A stretch of DNA of 62,183 nucleotides from CAZART01 sp964487555 (lineage in GTDB: Bacteria; Bacteroidota; Rhodothermia; Rhodothermales; VXPQ01): assembly GCA_964487555.1 (NCBI GenBank), contig CAZART010000015.1, positions 1-62,183 of the forward strand, given 5' to 3'. Positions 30,431 to 38,987 of the stretch are shown here, piece by piece (position 1 is the stretch's first letter; each line of letters begins with the position of its first letter). A model generated the notes under the pieces. That model did no database searches and was not told where the DNA came from. It saw nothing but the letters and a program-made list of their open reading frames with translations. The translations under genes were made by a program, and so were the position numbers.

Positions 30431-32608
30431 ATGGCCAAAGCAGCATCCAGACCGGCGTCTGCTTCCGCCGCGGAATCCCACCGTGGCATGCTCGACCTCT
30501 CCGTCATCATCGTCAACTACAATGTTCGCGAATTCCTCGAACAGGCGTTGCGATCGGTTTGCCGTGCCGGAGCTGATCTGGAGATGGAGGTTTTCGTCGT
30601 CGACAATAACTCCGTCGACGGCAGCGCTGCGATGGTCCGAACGGAATTTCCGGATGTGCACCTCATCGTCAATGACGAGAACCTCGGCTTCAGTCGTGCG
30701 AACAATCAGGCGATCCGCCGGGCTCGCGGACGCTTTCTGCTCGTGTTGAACCCGGATACGATCGTGCAGGAAGATACGTTCACGACGCTGCTCGACTTCA
30801 TGAGGGAGCACCCCGACGCAGGGGCGGTAGGGTGCAAGATCCTGCACCCGGACGGCGGCTTCGCCAGAGAAAGTCGCAGGGCATTTCCGACGCCGGACGT
30901 GGCATTCTACCGGATGGTCGGCCTCGCCTCGGCCTTTCCGCGCAGCAAAGTCTTCGGCCGCTACAATATGACCTACCTTCCGGAGGACGAGCCGGCGGAG
31001 GTGGACGCGCTCAGCGGTTCCTGCATGCTCGTCCGACACGCCGCACTGTACTATTCGCGGCGTCGCGCGCTGGAAAATGCGGAGGGCCACGACCTGAAGC
31101 CTACCGATCCGCCATTCTCGTACCCCTCCCAAACTGGCCGCGCAGGAGATCCACATTCCGTCAACCAGGGCGGCGCAGGCCTGCTCGACGAAGACTTCTT
31201 CATGTATGGAGAGGATCTGGATTGGTGCTATCGTATTCAGCAGTCGGGTTGGAAGATTTACTACACACCGGAAACGCAGATCATCCATTACAAGGGAGAG
31301 AGCACAAAAAGGGGCGAGCTGCGGTATGTGCGGCTCTTTTACGGCGCGATGCTGCGGTTCACGCAAAAGCATTTTGAGCTCCGTTATTCGAACGTGTTCG
31401 CGGCGGTTCTTCGCGGCGGCATTCTCGTTCGAGCCGGCCTGTCGGTCGGGTTCGGAGCCGCGCGGCGCCTGACGTGGCCGCTGCTCGACTTCGTCACGGT
31501 GTACGCCGTCGCCGTGCTCATTGCAGCCGTGCACGCTGCATTGCTCGACGTACCGCTCTCGCCTCTCTTTTTCGCGGCCGTCGCGCCGGCCTACGCACTA
31601 GGAGCGGTCACCGGAATCGGAATGCTCGGAGGGTATGGCCGCCGACGGCGCATCCGCAGCGTCTGGGGAGGACTGCTTGTGGGCCTGCTCGTGGTCGCGA
31701 GCGCGTCATTTTTCGTTAAGAACATCGCATTTTCCAGGGTGGTCATTCTGCTCACCTTTCCGTTGGGCGCCACGGCAGCCAGCCTGACACGGCTCGTGAT
31801 CCTGCGTCGTGAACGCCGGCGCTCACGTGTGCGGCATGCCCTGCTTGTCGGCCCGCTCCCCGAAGCCGATCGGCTGGAGACGATGCTTGGCCGCCATCCT
31901 CGTCCGCCGTTTGTGCTCGATGGATACGTGGATTCGGAGGAGGATCCACCCGGACGAAACGGCCGCAGCGGCGGCGCGCGCGTTCAGGCGCTCGGCCGTC
32001 TAACCCAGCTTCGCGACATCGTCCGCCTACGCGGCATAGACGACGTCGTATTTGCCTCGGCCGCGCTTTCGAACCGTACGATCTTTCGCTTGATACAGCG
32101 GCTCCGAGATCTTCCCGTCCATTTTCGCATTCTCGCCGAGGGCCGGGATCACGTCATCGGGAAAGCTTCAGTCGACGACCTGTCGATGGTCAATCTACTG
32201 GAGGCCGAGGACACGCTCGTGCATCCTCGAAGCCCGCTTGCACGGCGGGCATTTGAGATGGCCGTTTCGCTGGTCGGCATCCTTCTGCATCCTTTGATCG
32301 CAGGAGGGGGTTATTTTGCAGGCAAGGAATCGTCTCTCGGGCGGATGGCCGCGTTCACTCGTAAACTTCCGGGCGTTCTTCTTGGGCATCGGAGCCTCGT
32401 CGGCTACGATCCGGATGCGGATTATATTCCGCCGGAGCATTGGAGTCTGCAAGAAGGGGTGTTTGTCGTGGAGGATGCACTGGAGATGACAGACGTAGCA
32501 CGTGACGAAATTGGCGCCGCCTACTGGTTTTATGTGAGAAATCAGTCGGCATCATTAGATTGGGACATCGTCCTTCGCTCATTGAAGCTGCTCTGGCGGC
32601 AGCCGTAA
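30431..32608 (+). CDS. GT2 glycosyltransferase fused to a polyprenyl-glycosylphosphotransferase-like C-terminal half
   Basis: The product has about 725 residues. The N-terminal GT2 domain (about 20-310) has L-S-V-I-I-V-N-Y-N, V-V-D-N-N-S-x-D-G-S, E-N-L-G-F-S-R-A-N-N, L-N-P-D-T as the metal-binding segment, and D-E-D-F-F-M-Y-G-E-D-L-D-W-C-Y-R. This is like rhamnosyl- and dTDP-sugar transferases. Four hydrophobic segments (about 340-450) follow. A nucleotide-binding-like domain (about 460-590) comes next. The last part (S-L-V-G-I-L-L-H-P-L-I, then L-L-G-H-R-S-L-V-G-Y) resembles a reduced sugar-phosphate transferase, lacking the usual catalytic D-E-L-P-Q-F segment. It probably makes a cell-surface polysaccharide or lipid-linked glycan. 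ATG at 30431 was chosen over the GTG at 30386. Confidence 0.8.
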   Translation: MAKAASRPASASAAESHRGMLDLSVIIVNYNVREFLEQALRSVCRAGADLEMEVFVVDNNSVDGSAAMVRTEFPDVHLIVNDENLGFSRANNQAIRRARGRFLLVLNPDTIVQEDTFTTLLDFMREHPDAGAVGCKILHPDGGFARESRRAFPTPDVAFYRMVGLASAFPRSKVFGRYNMTYLPEDEPAEVDALSGSCMLVRHAALYYSRRRALENAEGHDLKPTDPPFSYPSQTGRAGDPHSVNQGGAGLLDEDFFMYGEDLDWCYRIQQSGWKIYYTPETQIIHYKGESTKRGELRYVRLFYGAMLRFTQKHFELRYSNVFAAVLRGGILVRAGLSVGFGAARRLTWPLLDFVTVYAVAVLIAAVHAALLDVPLSPLFFAAVAPAYALGAVTGIGMLGGYGRRRRIRSVWGGLLVGLLVVASASFFVKNIAFSRVVILLTFPLGATAASLTRLVILRRERRRSRVRHALLVGPLPEADRLETMLGRHPRPPFVLDGYVDSEEDPPGRNGRSGGARVQALGRLTQLRDIVRLRGIDDVVFASAALSNRTIFRLIQRLRDLPVHFRILAEGRDHVIGKASVDDLSMVNLLEAEDTLVHPRSPLARRAFEMAVSLVGILLHPLIAGGGYFAGKESSLGRMAAFTRKLPGVLLGHRSLVGYDPDADYIPPEHWSLQEGVFVVEDALEMTDVARDEIGAAYWFYVRNQSASLDWDIVLRSLKLLWRQP

Positions 32609-32701
32609 ATCGGGCCTCCGGCGCTCCCCGGCAGCGGGATCTTAGGCGGAGGCGAAACGTCTGCTCCGTTCACATCCGCAATTCGACACACGCGATCTAC
32701 C

Positions 32702-33715
32702 ATGGCACGATCGTCCCAGCATCTACTTGATTTTGAGAAACCGCTCGTCGAACTCGAGCAGAAGCTTGACGAAATGCGAGCGTTCGACAGGCAGGATCTT
32801 GACGTGGATCTCTCCGAAGAGATCGCCGCCCTTGAATCCCGCGTCGACCAACTTCGCACGTCCATCTACCGGAATCTCACGCGGTGGCAGCGGGTTCAGA
32901 TTGCGAGGCACCCAATGCGGCCGTACACCCTCGACTATATAGAGCACGTCACCGACGATTTCGTCGAGCAGCACGGGGATCGGCTCTATGGAGACGATCC
33001 GGCCATCGTCGGCGGCTTTGCCCGATTTAAGGGGAGCCAGTTCGGCGGAGAGGATCGGTCGATCATGATCGTGGGCCATCAAAAGGGACGTGACACGAAT
33101 AGCCGGAAATACCGTCGCTTTGGAATGCCGAACCCGGAGGGCTATCGGAAGGCGCTGCGGCTGATGAAGCTGGCGGCAAAATTCGGCAAGCCTATCGTCA
33201 CGCTGCTCGATACGCCCGGCGCCTATCCCGGCATGGAGGCCGAGGAGCGTGGGCAGGCGGAGGCGATTGCGCGCAACCTTCTCGAGATGTCGCAGCTGTC
33301 GGTACCGATCGTCGTCGTCATCATCGGAGAGGGCGCGTCCGGCGGCGCGCTGGGTATCGGCGTCGGCGACCGCATCCTCATGCTCGAGAATGCCTGGTAC
33401 TCCGTCATTTCTCCCGAAAGCTGCTCATCTATTCTGTGGCGCTCGTGGGACTTCAAGGAGGATGCCGCCCAGGCCCTCAAGCTCTCAGCAACCGACCTCA
33501 TCAACGTCGGGGTCATCGATGAAATCATCGCTGAGCCGGACGGCGGCGCTCACCGCGATCCGGAGGAGACGTACCGATCCGTCGGCCAGGCCGTCGCCCG
33601 TGCGCTGGCCGAGCTCGACAACATGCCGCCGCGCGAGTTGATCGACGCTCGAATCGATAAGTTCGATAAGATGGGCGCGTACGGCGTCGCCGAATCCGCA
33701 CCCGTAGGCCCATAG
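32702..33715 (+). CDS. accA: Acetyl-CoA carboxylase carboxyltransferase subunit alpha
   Basis: The product has 337 residues. It carries the AccA carboxyltransferase fold: an N-terminal helical segment (L-L-D-F-E-K-P-L-V-E-L-E-Q-K-L), R-H-P-x-R-P-Y-T-L-D-Y-I, F-G-M-P-N-P-E-G-Y-R-K-A-L-R-L-M, D-T-P-G-A-Y-P-G-x-E-A-E-E-R-G-Q, and G-E-G-A-S-G-G-A-L-G-I-G-V-G-D. The alpha subunit transfers carboxyl from biotin to acetyl-CoA together with AccD, making malonyl-CoA for fatty acids. AccD is not in this window. The thioesterase gene follows after nine bases, fitting a lipid-metabolism pair. Confidence 0.96.
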   Translation: MARSSQHLLDFEKPLVELEQKLDEMRAFDRQDLDVDLSEEIAALESRVDQLRTSIYRNLTRWQRVQIARHPMRPYTLDYIEHVTDDFVEQHGDRLYGDDPAIVGGFARFKGSQFGGEDRSIMIVGHQKGRDTNSRKYRRFGMPNPEGYRKALRLMKLAAKFGKPIVTLLDTPGAYPGMEAEERGQAEAIARNLLEMSQLSVPIVVVIIGEGASGGALGIGVGDRILMLENAWYSVISPESCSSILWRSWDFKEDAAQALKLSATDLINVGVIDEIIAEPDGGAHRDPEETYRSVGQAVARALAELDNMPPRELIDARIDKFDKMGAYGVAESAPVGP

Positions 33716-33724
33716 GGCGAGTGA

Positions 33725-34141
33725 ATGATCGAATACGTCTATTTCCATCGGGTTCGATATCGCGAGGTCGATCCCATGGCGCTCGTCTATCACACGCACT
33801 ATGTGGACTATTTCGAGGCTGCTCGTACCGAAATGCTTCGGGAGATGGGCCTCGCGTACAAGGACCTGGAAAGTTCGGGTGTCATTATGCCGGTCGTCGA
33901 ACTTTCCGTGCACTATCGCCGCCCGGCTCGCTACGACGACCTGCTCGAAATCATTGCTCGGGTGCCGGAGATGCCCTCGACCCGAGTTCGCATCGAGTAC
34001 GAAGTGCGGCGATCCGGCGAATCGGAGACGTTGGTGACGGGGCACGTGACGCTGTGCTTCGTCGACCGGGAGCGGAACCGTCCGGTGCGTGCGCCGGAGC
34101 AGTTCCGCTCGCTGTTCGCCGAAGCAAATCAGGTCGACTAG
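33725..34141 (+). CDS. Hotdog-fold acyl-CoA thioesterase (YbgC/FadM type)
   Basis: The product has 138 residues with a hotdog fold. The active-site segment is R-Y-R-E-V-D-P-M-A-L-V-Y-H-T-H-Y-V-D-Y-F-E-A-A-R, where Asp and His positions match the 4-hydroxybenzoyl-CoA thioesterase/YbgC family. It then has Y-R-R-P-A-R-Y-D-D-L-L. It hydrolyses acyl-CoA thioesters in the cytosol. The gene follows accA closely and is probably cotranscribed, convergent with the VIT/vWA gene 38 bases beyond. Confidence 0.9.
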   Translation: MIEYVYFHRVRYREVDPMALVYHTHYVDYFEAARTEMLREMGLAYKDLESSGVIMPVVELSVHYRRPARYDDLLEIIARVPEMPSTRVRIEYEVRRSGESETLVTGHVTLCFVDRERNRPVRAPEQFRSLFAEANQVD

Positions 34142-34179
34142 GTACGTTCACGTAGCCGTGGGAGGGCGATCCGGCGCGG

Positions 34180-36360
34180 CTATCTCATCCGGACCAGTTT
34201 GCGTGAGATGCGTTGATGCGCCGTCTTCACGACGACAAAGTAGACTCCGTTTGCAACCTCCCGCCCGGCATCGTCCCGGCCTTCCCAGACGAACTCCCAA
34301 CGCTCGCCGGCGGTCCTACCGGTGAACGTCCGAATGCGCCGGCCCATCACGTCGTAGATGGCTGCCTCCACTTCCGGGGCGGCACTGCCCAGCTTCGCCA
34401 CAACGGTTGTTCGCTCCGAGAACGGATTGGGATAGGCCTCAATCGTGATAAGTGTATCCACAGGCAGTTCGTCGTCGCTTGAAACGAGCTGCGACTCATC
34501 GCGGCAGTCGCCACAGGCAGCCACCGAATCGCTCGGCTCCAGCGCAAGAAAGGCCGTATACCTCGAGAGCACGCGTTGGCGCATGCTATACTCGATGATT
34601 TCCGAGATTACTTCGTTAGAGGCGGGCTGTGACTCCAGGAACTGGATGTACTTACCCACCCAGATCGTCTCATTCGTCGAATCGGCCGGAATTACGTCCG
34701 ATCCGTCGACGCTGATGTTTATCCGAAAGGCGTCACCGTCATGCACGCCGGAGGCTTCGATTCGGAAGGGAAACGACCCCATGTACTTCCCGACCTGCCG
34801 GATCGGCGTCGTCACGCCCGCCGATCCATACATCGAACCAGACGTGAACCGGGCAAAGCCGAAGCCGCTTTCCAGCGTCGTGTACAGGTCGAACGACGTG
34901 ATCAGGCCGGAGAGGGCATCGAAGACGGCGGCGAGCATTGTCGGAAGTGCCCCGTCGTCACGTGCATTCACATACGTTCCCGACGTCAGCCGGGACAGGT
35001 TCACGTAGAAGTACTCATTGCCCCGATACTGGACGCCTCCGATGTGGTGCGCATTCAGATTTTGATCCTGAAAATCCACGACGTGGACGGAAATCGTCGG
35101 GTCCATCTCGGCCGTCAGATCTTGAATGAGGCGGTTCGCTTCCTGAAAATCGCCGACCTGACTCGCGTTCGAAACGAGGAGGATTTCACCACCCTCTCCC
35201 TGCTCCTGTATGAACTGCACGCCGTTCGACAGCAGCGCGGGCAAGTTGCTGTAATTAGCCAGATCATTATCCCCGAGGTCGGCAAAAAGGTCTTCGATGG
35301 TGGCCGAGTCGGCCGGCAGCCAACTCTCACTGGCTCGTTTCACGGCGAGCTGCGAGAGAATGACGTTGAACTGGTCGTCGTCTGAGAGGTGATTGCGTAG
35401 GAACTGACGAACCGCCTCGAGGATCTCGACGGAGCCGATGCTACTGTTCGAGGCCGCGTAGTCTACAAGCACGCTCACGCGCTGCGCCTCGCCAACCTCG
35501 AGCGCTTGTGACGGCAAAAACGCCAGCTGGTAGATGCCTTCGCCGTTCTTCTCGAAGTGATTTACGTACACGCCGTCCTTCATAGGCGAGGCATAGGTGA
35601 GCGTGAGGGTCTTATCCACCATGTCGCTCGTTAGCCGGGAAGAGAGATATGAGCGTTGGTCCTGATCCTTCTGCGCTACGAAGGCATGCTTCGGGTACTC
35701 CGCCAGCGTCGGCGCCGACCATTCACCGGCGGATCCTTCGATTCCCGTACCTCCCGGCCATGCGACGAGAGACACACTGGAAAGAGGTTTCCTCGAGGTT
35801 TGAAGGATGTCGGTAGGGAGCGGCGCCGAGACCTGCGCGGATGACCAGGTTGCCGGCATCAGGTAGGTCAGCTTAATCCTGCGCGACTCGTCGCCGCGCA
35901 TCGGGTAGACGCGGAGCTCATACTGTGTAGCCGACCTCTTAAATAAGATGGCGGGGTCCCTCTGTCGATTCACGATGTTCTCGTAGATGTTCGATGCCGT
36001 CCACTGGTCGTACATCTGTGCGCGCATGATTTCGTCGCCGACCCAGAGCCACAGATCGGTGACGACGGCTTCGTCGGGAAGATCGAACATCATCTCGATT
36101 TCCAGCAGGTCATTCGATCGGAAGTCGGTGCCCTGCGCCGAAAACGTCAGATAAACACCGTATTCGATAAACAGGCCCGTGGGGCGGATGGAGATAAGCG
36201 CTTCCTCGATCGTGCCCTGACGTGCTCGCCAGGGATTCTGCGGGTCGAGGACGTTAAGGTAATCGGTCGCGGAAGCCGGGACGGGAAACAGGAAGATCAG
36301 ACCTAGCAGCAGTAGAAGGAGGCGTGGCCCGAGAAGAGGAACTCGGTAGCGGTATGGCAT
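34180..36360 (-). CDS. Secreted VIT/von Willebrand A protein with C-terminal sorting (FlgD/T9SS-like) domain
   Basis: From the ATG at 36360 the product has 726 residues and begins with a strong signal peptide (L-L-L-L-L-L-G-L-I-F-L-F-P-V-P-A-S-A). A VIT-like domain follows, with D-L-W-L-W-V-G-D-E-I-M-R-A-Q-M-Y and A-I-L-F-K-R-S-A. A vWA-like region comes next (V-S-V-L-V-D-Y-A-A-S-N-S-S-I-G-S-V) in which the classical D-x-S-x-S site is modified to D-Y-A-A-S-N-S-S. The last 90 residues have the pattern Y-P-N-P-F-S-E-R-T, V-M-G-R-R-I-R and G-V-Y-F-V-V-V-K, typical of type A T9SS sorting and FlgD-like Ig domains. It is probably surface-exposed. An upstream in-frame stretch to 36534 was rejected because it precedes the signal peptide. 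Confidence 0.8.
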   Translation of the reverse strand: MPYRYRVPLLGPRLLLLLLGLIFLFPVPASATDYLNVLDPQNPWRARQGTIEEALISIRPTGLFIEYGVYLTFSAQGTDFRSNDLLEIEMMFDLPDEAVVTDLWLWVGDEIMRAQMYDQWTASNIYENIVNRQRDPAILFKRSATQYELRVYPMRGDESRRIKLTYLMPATWSSAQVSAPLPTDILQTSRKPLSSVSLVAWPGGTGIEGSAGEWSAPTLAEYPKHAFVAQKDQDQRSYLSSRLTSDMVDKTLTLTYASPMKDGVYVNHFEKNGEGIYQLAFLPSQALEVGEAQRVSVLVDYAASNSSIGSVEILEAVRQFLRNHLSDDDQFNVILSQLAVKRASESWLPADSATIEDLFADLGDNDLANYSNLPALLSNGVQFIQEQGEGGEILLVSNASQVGDFQEANRLIQDLTAEMDPTISVHVVDFQDQNLNAHHIGGVQYRGNEYFYVNLSRLTSGTYVNARDDGALPTMLAAVFDALSGLITSFDLYTTLESGFGFARFTSGSMYGSAGVTTPIRQVGKYMGSFPFRIEASGVHDGDAFRINISVDGSDVIPADSTNETIWVGKYIQFLESQPASNEVISEIIEYSMRQRVLSRYTAFLALEPSDSVAACGDCRDESQLVSSDDELPVDTLITIEAYPNPFSERTTVVAKLGSAAPEVEAAIYDVMGRRIRTFTGRTAGERWEFVWEGRDDAGREVANGVYFVVVKTAHQRISRKLVRMR

Positions 36361-36672
36361 GGCGGTTTCCGATTGGGTGAGTGGTGAACCTTCGTGGTTC
36401 CGGATAGTGAACCGCCCGCGCGAACCTTCCGGATAGAACGCAGGAATCCCACGTCGCGGGCGATCTCTTATACCGGTTCGTACGTGCCCGGGGGCGAGCT
36501 GCGTGAGAAAGGCCAGGGTGCGCAGCTCGGCCATGTACGGGTGCGTTCATCATCGCTGTGCGGAGGGGAATGCATCTCCTCATTCGACGAGCGATGGGCG
36601 GTCCGCAACATCGCGGTAGGCGCCGTATTATTAGTACATGCGAACCGCTACCAATGACTAATCATTTCCTTA
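36361..36672. promoter_or_regulatory. Divergent intergenic region between the VIT/vWA gene and nadC
   Basis: This 312-base spacer holds the start regions of two divergent genes. The part next to nadC (about 36615-36672) is distinctly AT-rich, with TATTAT at 36626-36631 as a possible -10 element, but no good -35 partner. The open frame running through 36361-36534 on the minus strand lacks typical coding character and is taken as non-coding. No other feature is evident. Confidence 0.35.
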
Positions 36673-37569
36673 ATGAGTGCACTTCCTCCCTATGTGACGG
36701 CCGAAGGCCTGCACGACCTCATCGAGCGGTCGCTTGCGGAAGACGTCGGCACAGGCGACGTCACGACGGAGGCCACGGTAGGCCGGGGAACGCCGGGCGT
36801 GGCACGATTTGTGGCCAAGGAAGACGGCGTTCTGGCGGGCCGGCGTGTGGCGGAGCTGGTTCTGAAGCAAGTAGATGGGAGCCTTGAATTTTCGTGGGCA
36901 CGCGGCGATGGCGAAACGATTTACAGGGGTACTGCATTTGGCGTCGTTCGCGGCGAGGCGGGATCCATCCTCACGGCCGAGCGCCTGACCCTGAACCTTA
37001 TGCAGCGGATGAGCGGTATCGCCACCGAAACGCACAAGTACGTGGATGCGGTTCGGCGTCACGGCGCCCGGATAATGGATACGAGGAAGACGGCGCCAGG
37101 CCTTCGGATGCTCGACAAGTGGGCCGTAAAGCTGGGAGGCGGCGAGAATCATCGAATCGGCCTGTTCGACATGATCCTCATCAAGGACAATCACATCGCT
37201 GCAGCGGGTGGGATCGCGAACGCCCTTGCCTCAGCACGTCGCTTTGCTGAAGGGAAGAATTTGAAAGTCGAAGTTGAGACGCGAACCCTCGGTGAAGTGG
37301 AAGCGGTTCTCGCGGAAGATGGCGTCGATGTGATCCTCCTCGACAACATGGTCGACCTCGGGCCGGGCGGCAAGGTGGATGTCATTCGGCTGCGAGAGGC
37401 CGTCGAGCTGATCGGAAGGCGGATCACGACGGAGGCATCCGGCAATGTCACGCTCGAAACGGTGGAAGCGATCGCCAGGACGGGCGTCGATTTTATCTCG
37501 TCCGGTGCGCTCACGCACTCGGTGCGCGCGCTCGACATTTCCCTGCAGATGCAGCTGGAAAACGTATAG
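36673..37569 (+). CDS. nadC: Nicotinate-nucleotide pyrophosphorylase (carboxylating)
   Basis: The product has 298 residues. It carries the NadC signatures E-D-V-G-T-G-D-V-T-T, E-R-L-T-L-N-L-M-Q-R-M-S-G-I-A-T, D-T-R-K-T-A-P-G-L-R-M-L-D-K-W-A-V-K and G-G-E-N-H-R-I-G-L-F-D-M-I-L-I-K-D-N-H-I. It ends with the V-D-F-I-S-S-G-A-L-T-H-S loop. The enzyme converts quinolinate and PRPP to nicotinate mononucleotide in de novo NAD synthesis. No nadA or nadB is in the window. It is convergent with the RlpA-like gene. Confidence 0.96.
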   Translation: MSALPPYVTAEGLHDLIERSLAEDVGTGDVTTEATVGRGTPGVARFVAKEDGVLAGRRVAELVLKQVDGSLEFSWARGDGETIYRGTAFGVVRGEAGSILTAERLTLNLMQRMSGIATETHKYVDAVRRHGARIMDTRKTAPGLRMLDKWAVKLGGGENHRIGLFDMILIKDNHIAAAGGIANALASARRFAEGKNLKVEVETRTLGEVEAVLAEDGVDVILLDNMVDLGPGGKVDVIRLREAVELIGRRITTEASGNVTLETVEAIARTGVDFISSGALTHSVRALDISLQMQLENV

Positions 37570-37610
37570 CTGCGCCGGCACGGAGCGGCATGCCCAACCG
37601 GAATCTCCCG

Positions 37611-38216
37611 TCACTTGAGCACTTCCATCCGCACTCGCGCGGTCCCGCGCCGCAACATGCCGATCTGCCTGGCGGCGGAATACGAGAGATCGAGAGCGCG
37701 GTTGCCGGTGAATGGTCCGCGGTCGTTAACTCGAACGACGACGCTCTTTCCGTTTCGGATGTTCGTGACACGAAGCCGCGTGCCGAAGGGAAGCGTGCGA
37801 TGGGCCGCCGTCAGTTGTTTCGGATCGAAACTCTCGCCACTCGCCGTCGGCCGGCCGGCCAGTTCGTCTCCGTAGTAACTCGCAGCTCCTTCCGGCCATT
37901 CGCCGTCGAAGTCATGGTCCCCCGCGTGCGGAACCCCATCGGACGGCGCCGGCACCGCACGCATTTCATCGACGTCGAGCGTGTCGGCCGAGACCGACGT
38001 ATCTATGATGCCCGCTTTGCCTACGCCCAGCTCGACGCGGTCCGGCTTATCCGCCAGGACGAATCCAACCAGCACGATCGTGAGCACTACAACGAGCGTC
38101 GTCGACACTGCGAACCGTCGCTTGTATTTCTCGGCCGCAGCCCTCAGCGGTTCGAATCGTCGTCGCGGGACGAACTCGGAGATCACGTCGGTCTGAACGT
38201 TGCGGGATTTTAGCAT
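37611..38216 (-). CDS. RlpA-like double-psi beta-barrel protein (peptidoglycan-associated)
   Basis: From the ATG at 38216 the product has 201 residues. A cytoplasmic, basic N-terminus is followed by one transmembrane helix (about 36-55), a linker, and a C-terminal DPBB domain. The domain has A-S-Y-Y-G-D-E-L-A-G-R-P-T-A-S-G-E, A-A-H-R-T-L-P-F-G-T and V-R-V-N-D-R-G-P-F, the catalytic-type Asp included. RlpA proteins bind or cleave denuded glycans of peptidoglycan. An uncleaved membrane anchor instead of a lipobox is slightly unusual. The upstream in-frame extension to 38330 was rejected as non-coding. Confidence 0.85.
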   Translation of the reverse strand: MLKSRNVQTDVISEFVPRRRFEPLRAAAEKYKRRFAVSTTLVVVLTIVLVGFVLADKPDRVELGVGKAGIIDTSVSADTLDVDEMRAVPAPSDGVPHAGDHDFDGEWPEGAASYYGDELAGRPTASGESFDPKQLTAAHRTLPFGTRLRVTNIRNGKSVVVRVNDRGPFTGNRALDLSYSAARQIGMLRRGTARVRMEVLK

Positions 38217-38499
38217 GATGTCGTCCGAATTTCTGCTTAAATCAATGGTAAACCGGTGGAATGCGACGTCGCTATAGATATAGATAAGGGACGCCGCTAT
38301 AGGTAAGGATCGTCTCCCCGGCATCGCCATTTAAACGCGGTGCGCGTGTACGTCGTTCAGAACGAAGTGCATAATAGCTCCGGTGGTAGGATCTCCGCAA
38401 CGTTGCATGAGGAGATCGCAGCCTCTCGGATCCGACTCCGCCGGCTGCCGTACGATTCTTTTTCCGTCCAACTGCAGGTGTACGCCGAGCTTTAGGGGT

Positions 38500-38982
38500 A
38501 TGAAGAACATCCTCGTCAGCATCGATTTCTCGGAAGTTACGGATCTGCTCGTCGAACGAGCCGCTTCGCTGGCCAAAGCGTTTGAGGGAACCGTGCGGCT
38601 CCTTCACGTCGCGCCCCCGGACCCCGCCTTTGCCAGCTCCAAAGCCTGGCCGCAGGAGGTGCGCGACGAGCTCGCCAAAGAGTTGTTCGAAGAGCACGAA
38701 GCGCTTCAGGAACTCGCCGATCGACTCCATCTCGAGGGCGTGGCCGCGAAGATTTTGATGGATCGCGGCTCAGTCGTCGATACGATCATCGATATCGCAG
38801 CCAAGACGGATTCTGAGCTCATCATGCTAGGCTCACGCACGCACGGAGCCTTCTTCCAACTCGCACCTCGCAGCATCGTGAAAGGTATTATCAGCCGATC
38901 GACCTGTCCCGTGATGGTGGTCCCTCAACCCAAGAAACGCACGGAAGGCACGACCGGCAGCAAGACGGAAGAGACCTGGTGA
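38500..38982 (+). CDS. Universal stress protein, UspA family
   Basis: The product has 160 residues and a single Usp fold. It starts M-K-N-I-L-V-S-I-D-F-S-E and ends with the nucleotide-binding loop G-S-R-T-H-G-A-F-F-Q-L-A-P-R-S-I-V-K-G-I and C-P-V-M-V-V-P. ATP binding is likely from the G-x2-x-G-x9-G-(S/T) type spacing, though the first Gly pattern is imperfect. A TAGGGGT ribosome site precedes this ATG, which decides the start. It lies convergent to the HAD-deaminase gene. Its role is general stress adaptation; nothing links it to the UspA-PCP_red protein except fold. Confidence 0.85.
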   Translation: MKNILVSIDFSEVTDLLVERAASLAKAFEGTVRLLHVAPPDPAFASSKAWPQEVRDELAKELFEEHEALQELADRLHLEGVAAKILMDRGSVVDTIIDIAAKTDSELIMLGSRTHGAFFQLAPRSIVKGIISRSTCPVMVVPQPKKRTEGTTGSKTEETW

Positions 38983-38987
38983 ACCCC

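Noticed and set aside
30422..31534. 370-codon minus-strand open frame
   Set aside because: Antisense to the GT2 domain, which has clear catalytic motifs on the plus strand.
34180..36534. Longer start for the VIT/vWA protein at 36534
   Set aside because: The extra residues precede a complete signal peptide and lack coding character; the ATG at 36360 is better.
38140..38165. tRNA-like GGTTCGAATC sequence
   Set aside because: It lies inside the RlpA-like coding frame and no cloverleaf can be built around it. I found no tRNA or rRNA gene in the window.
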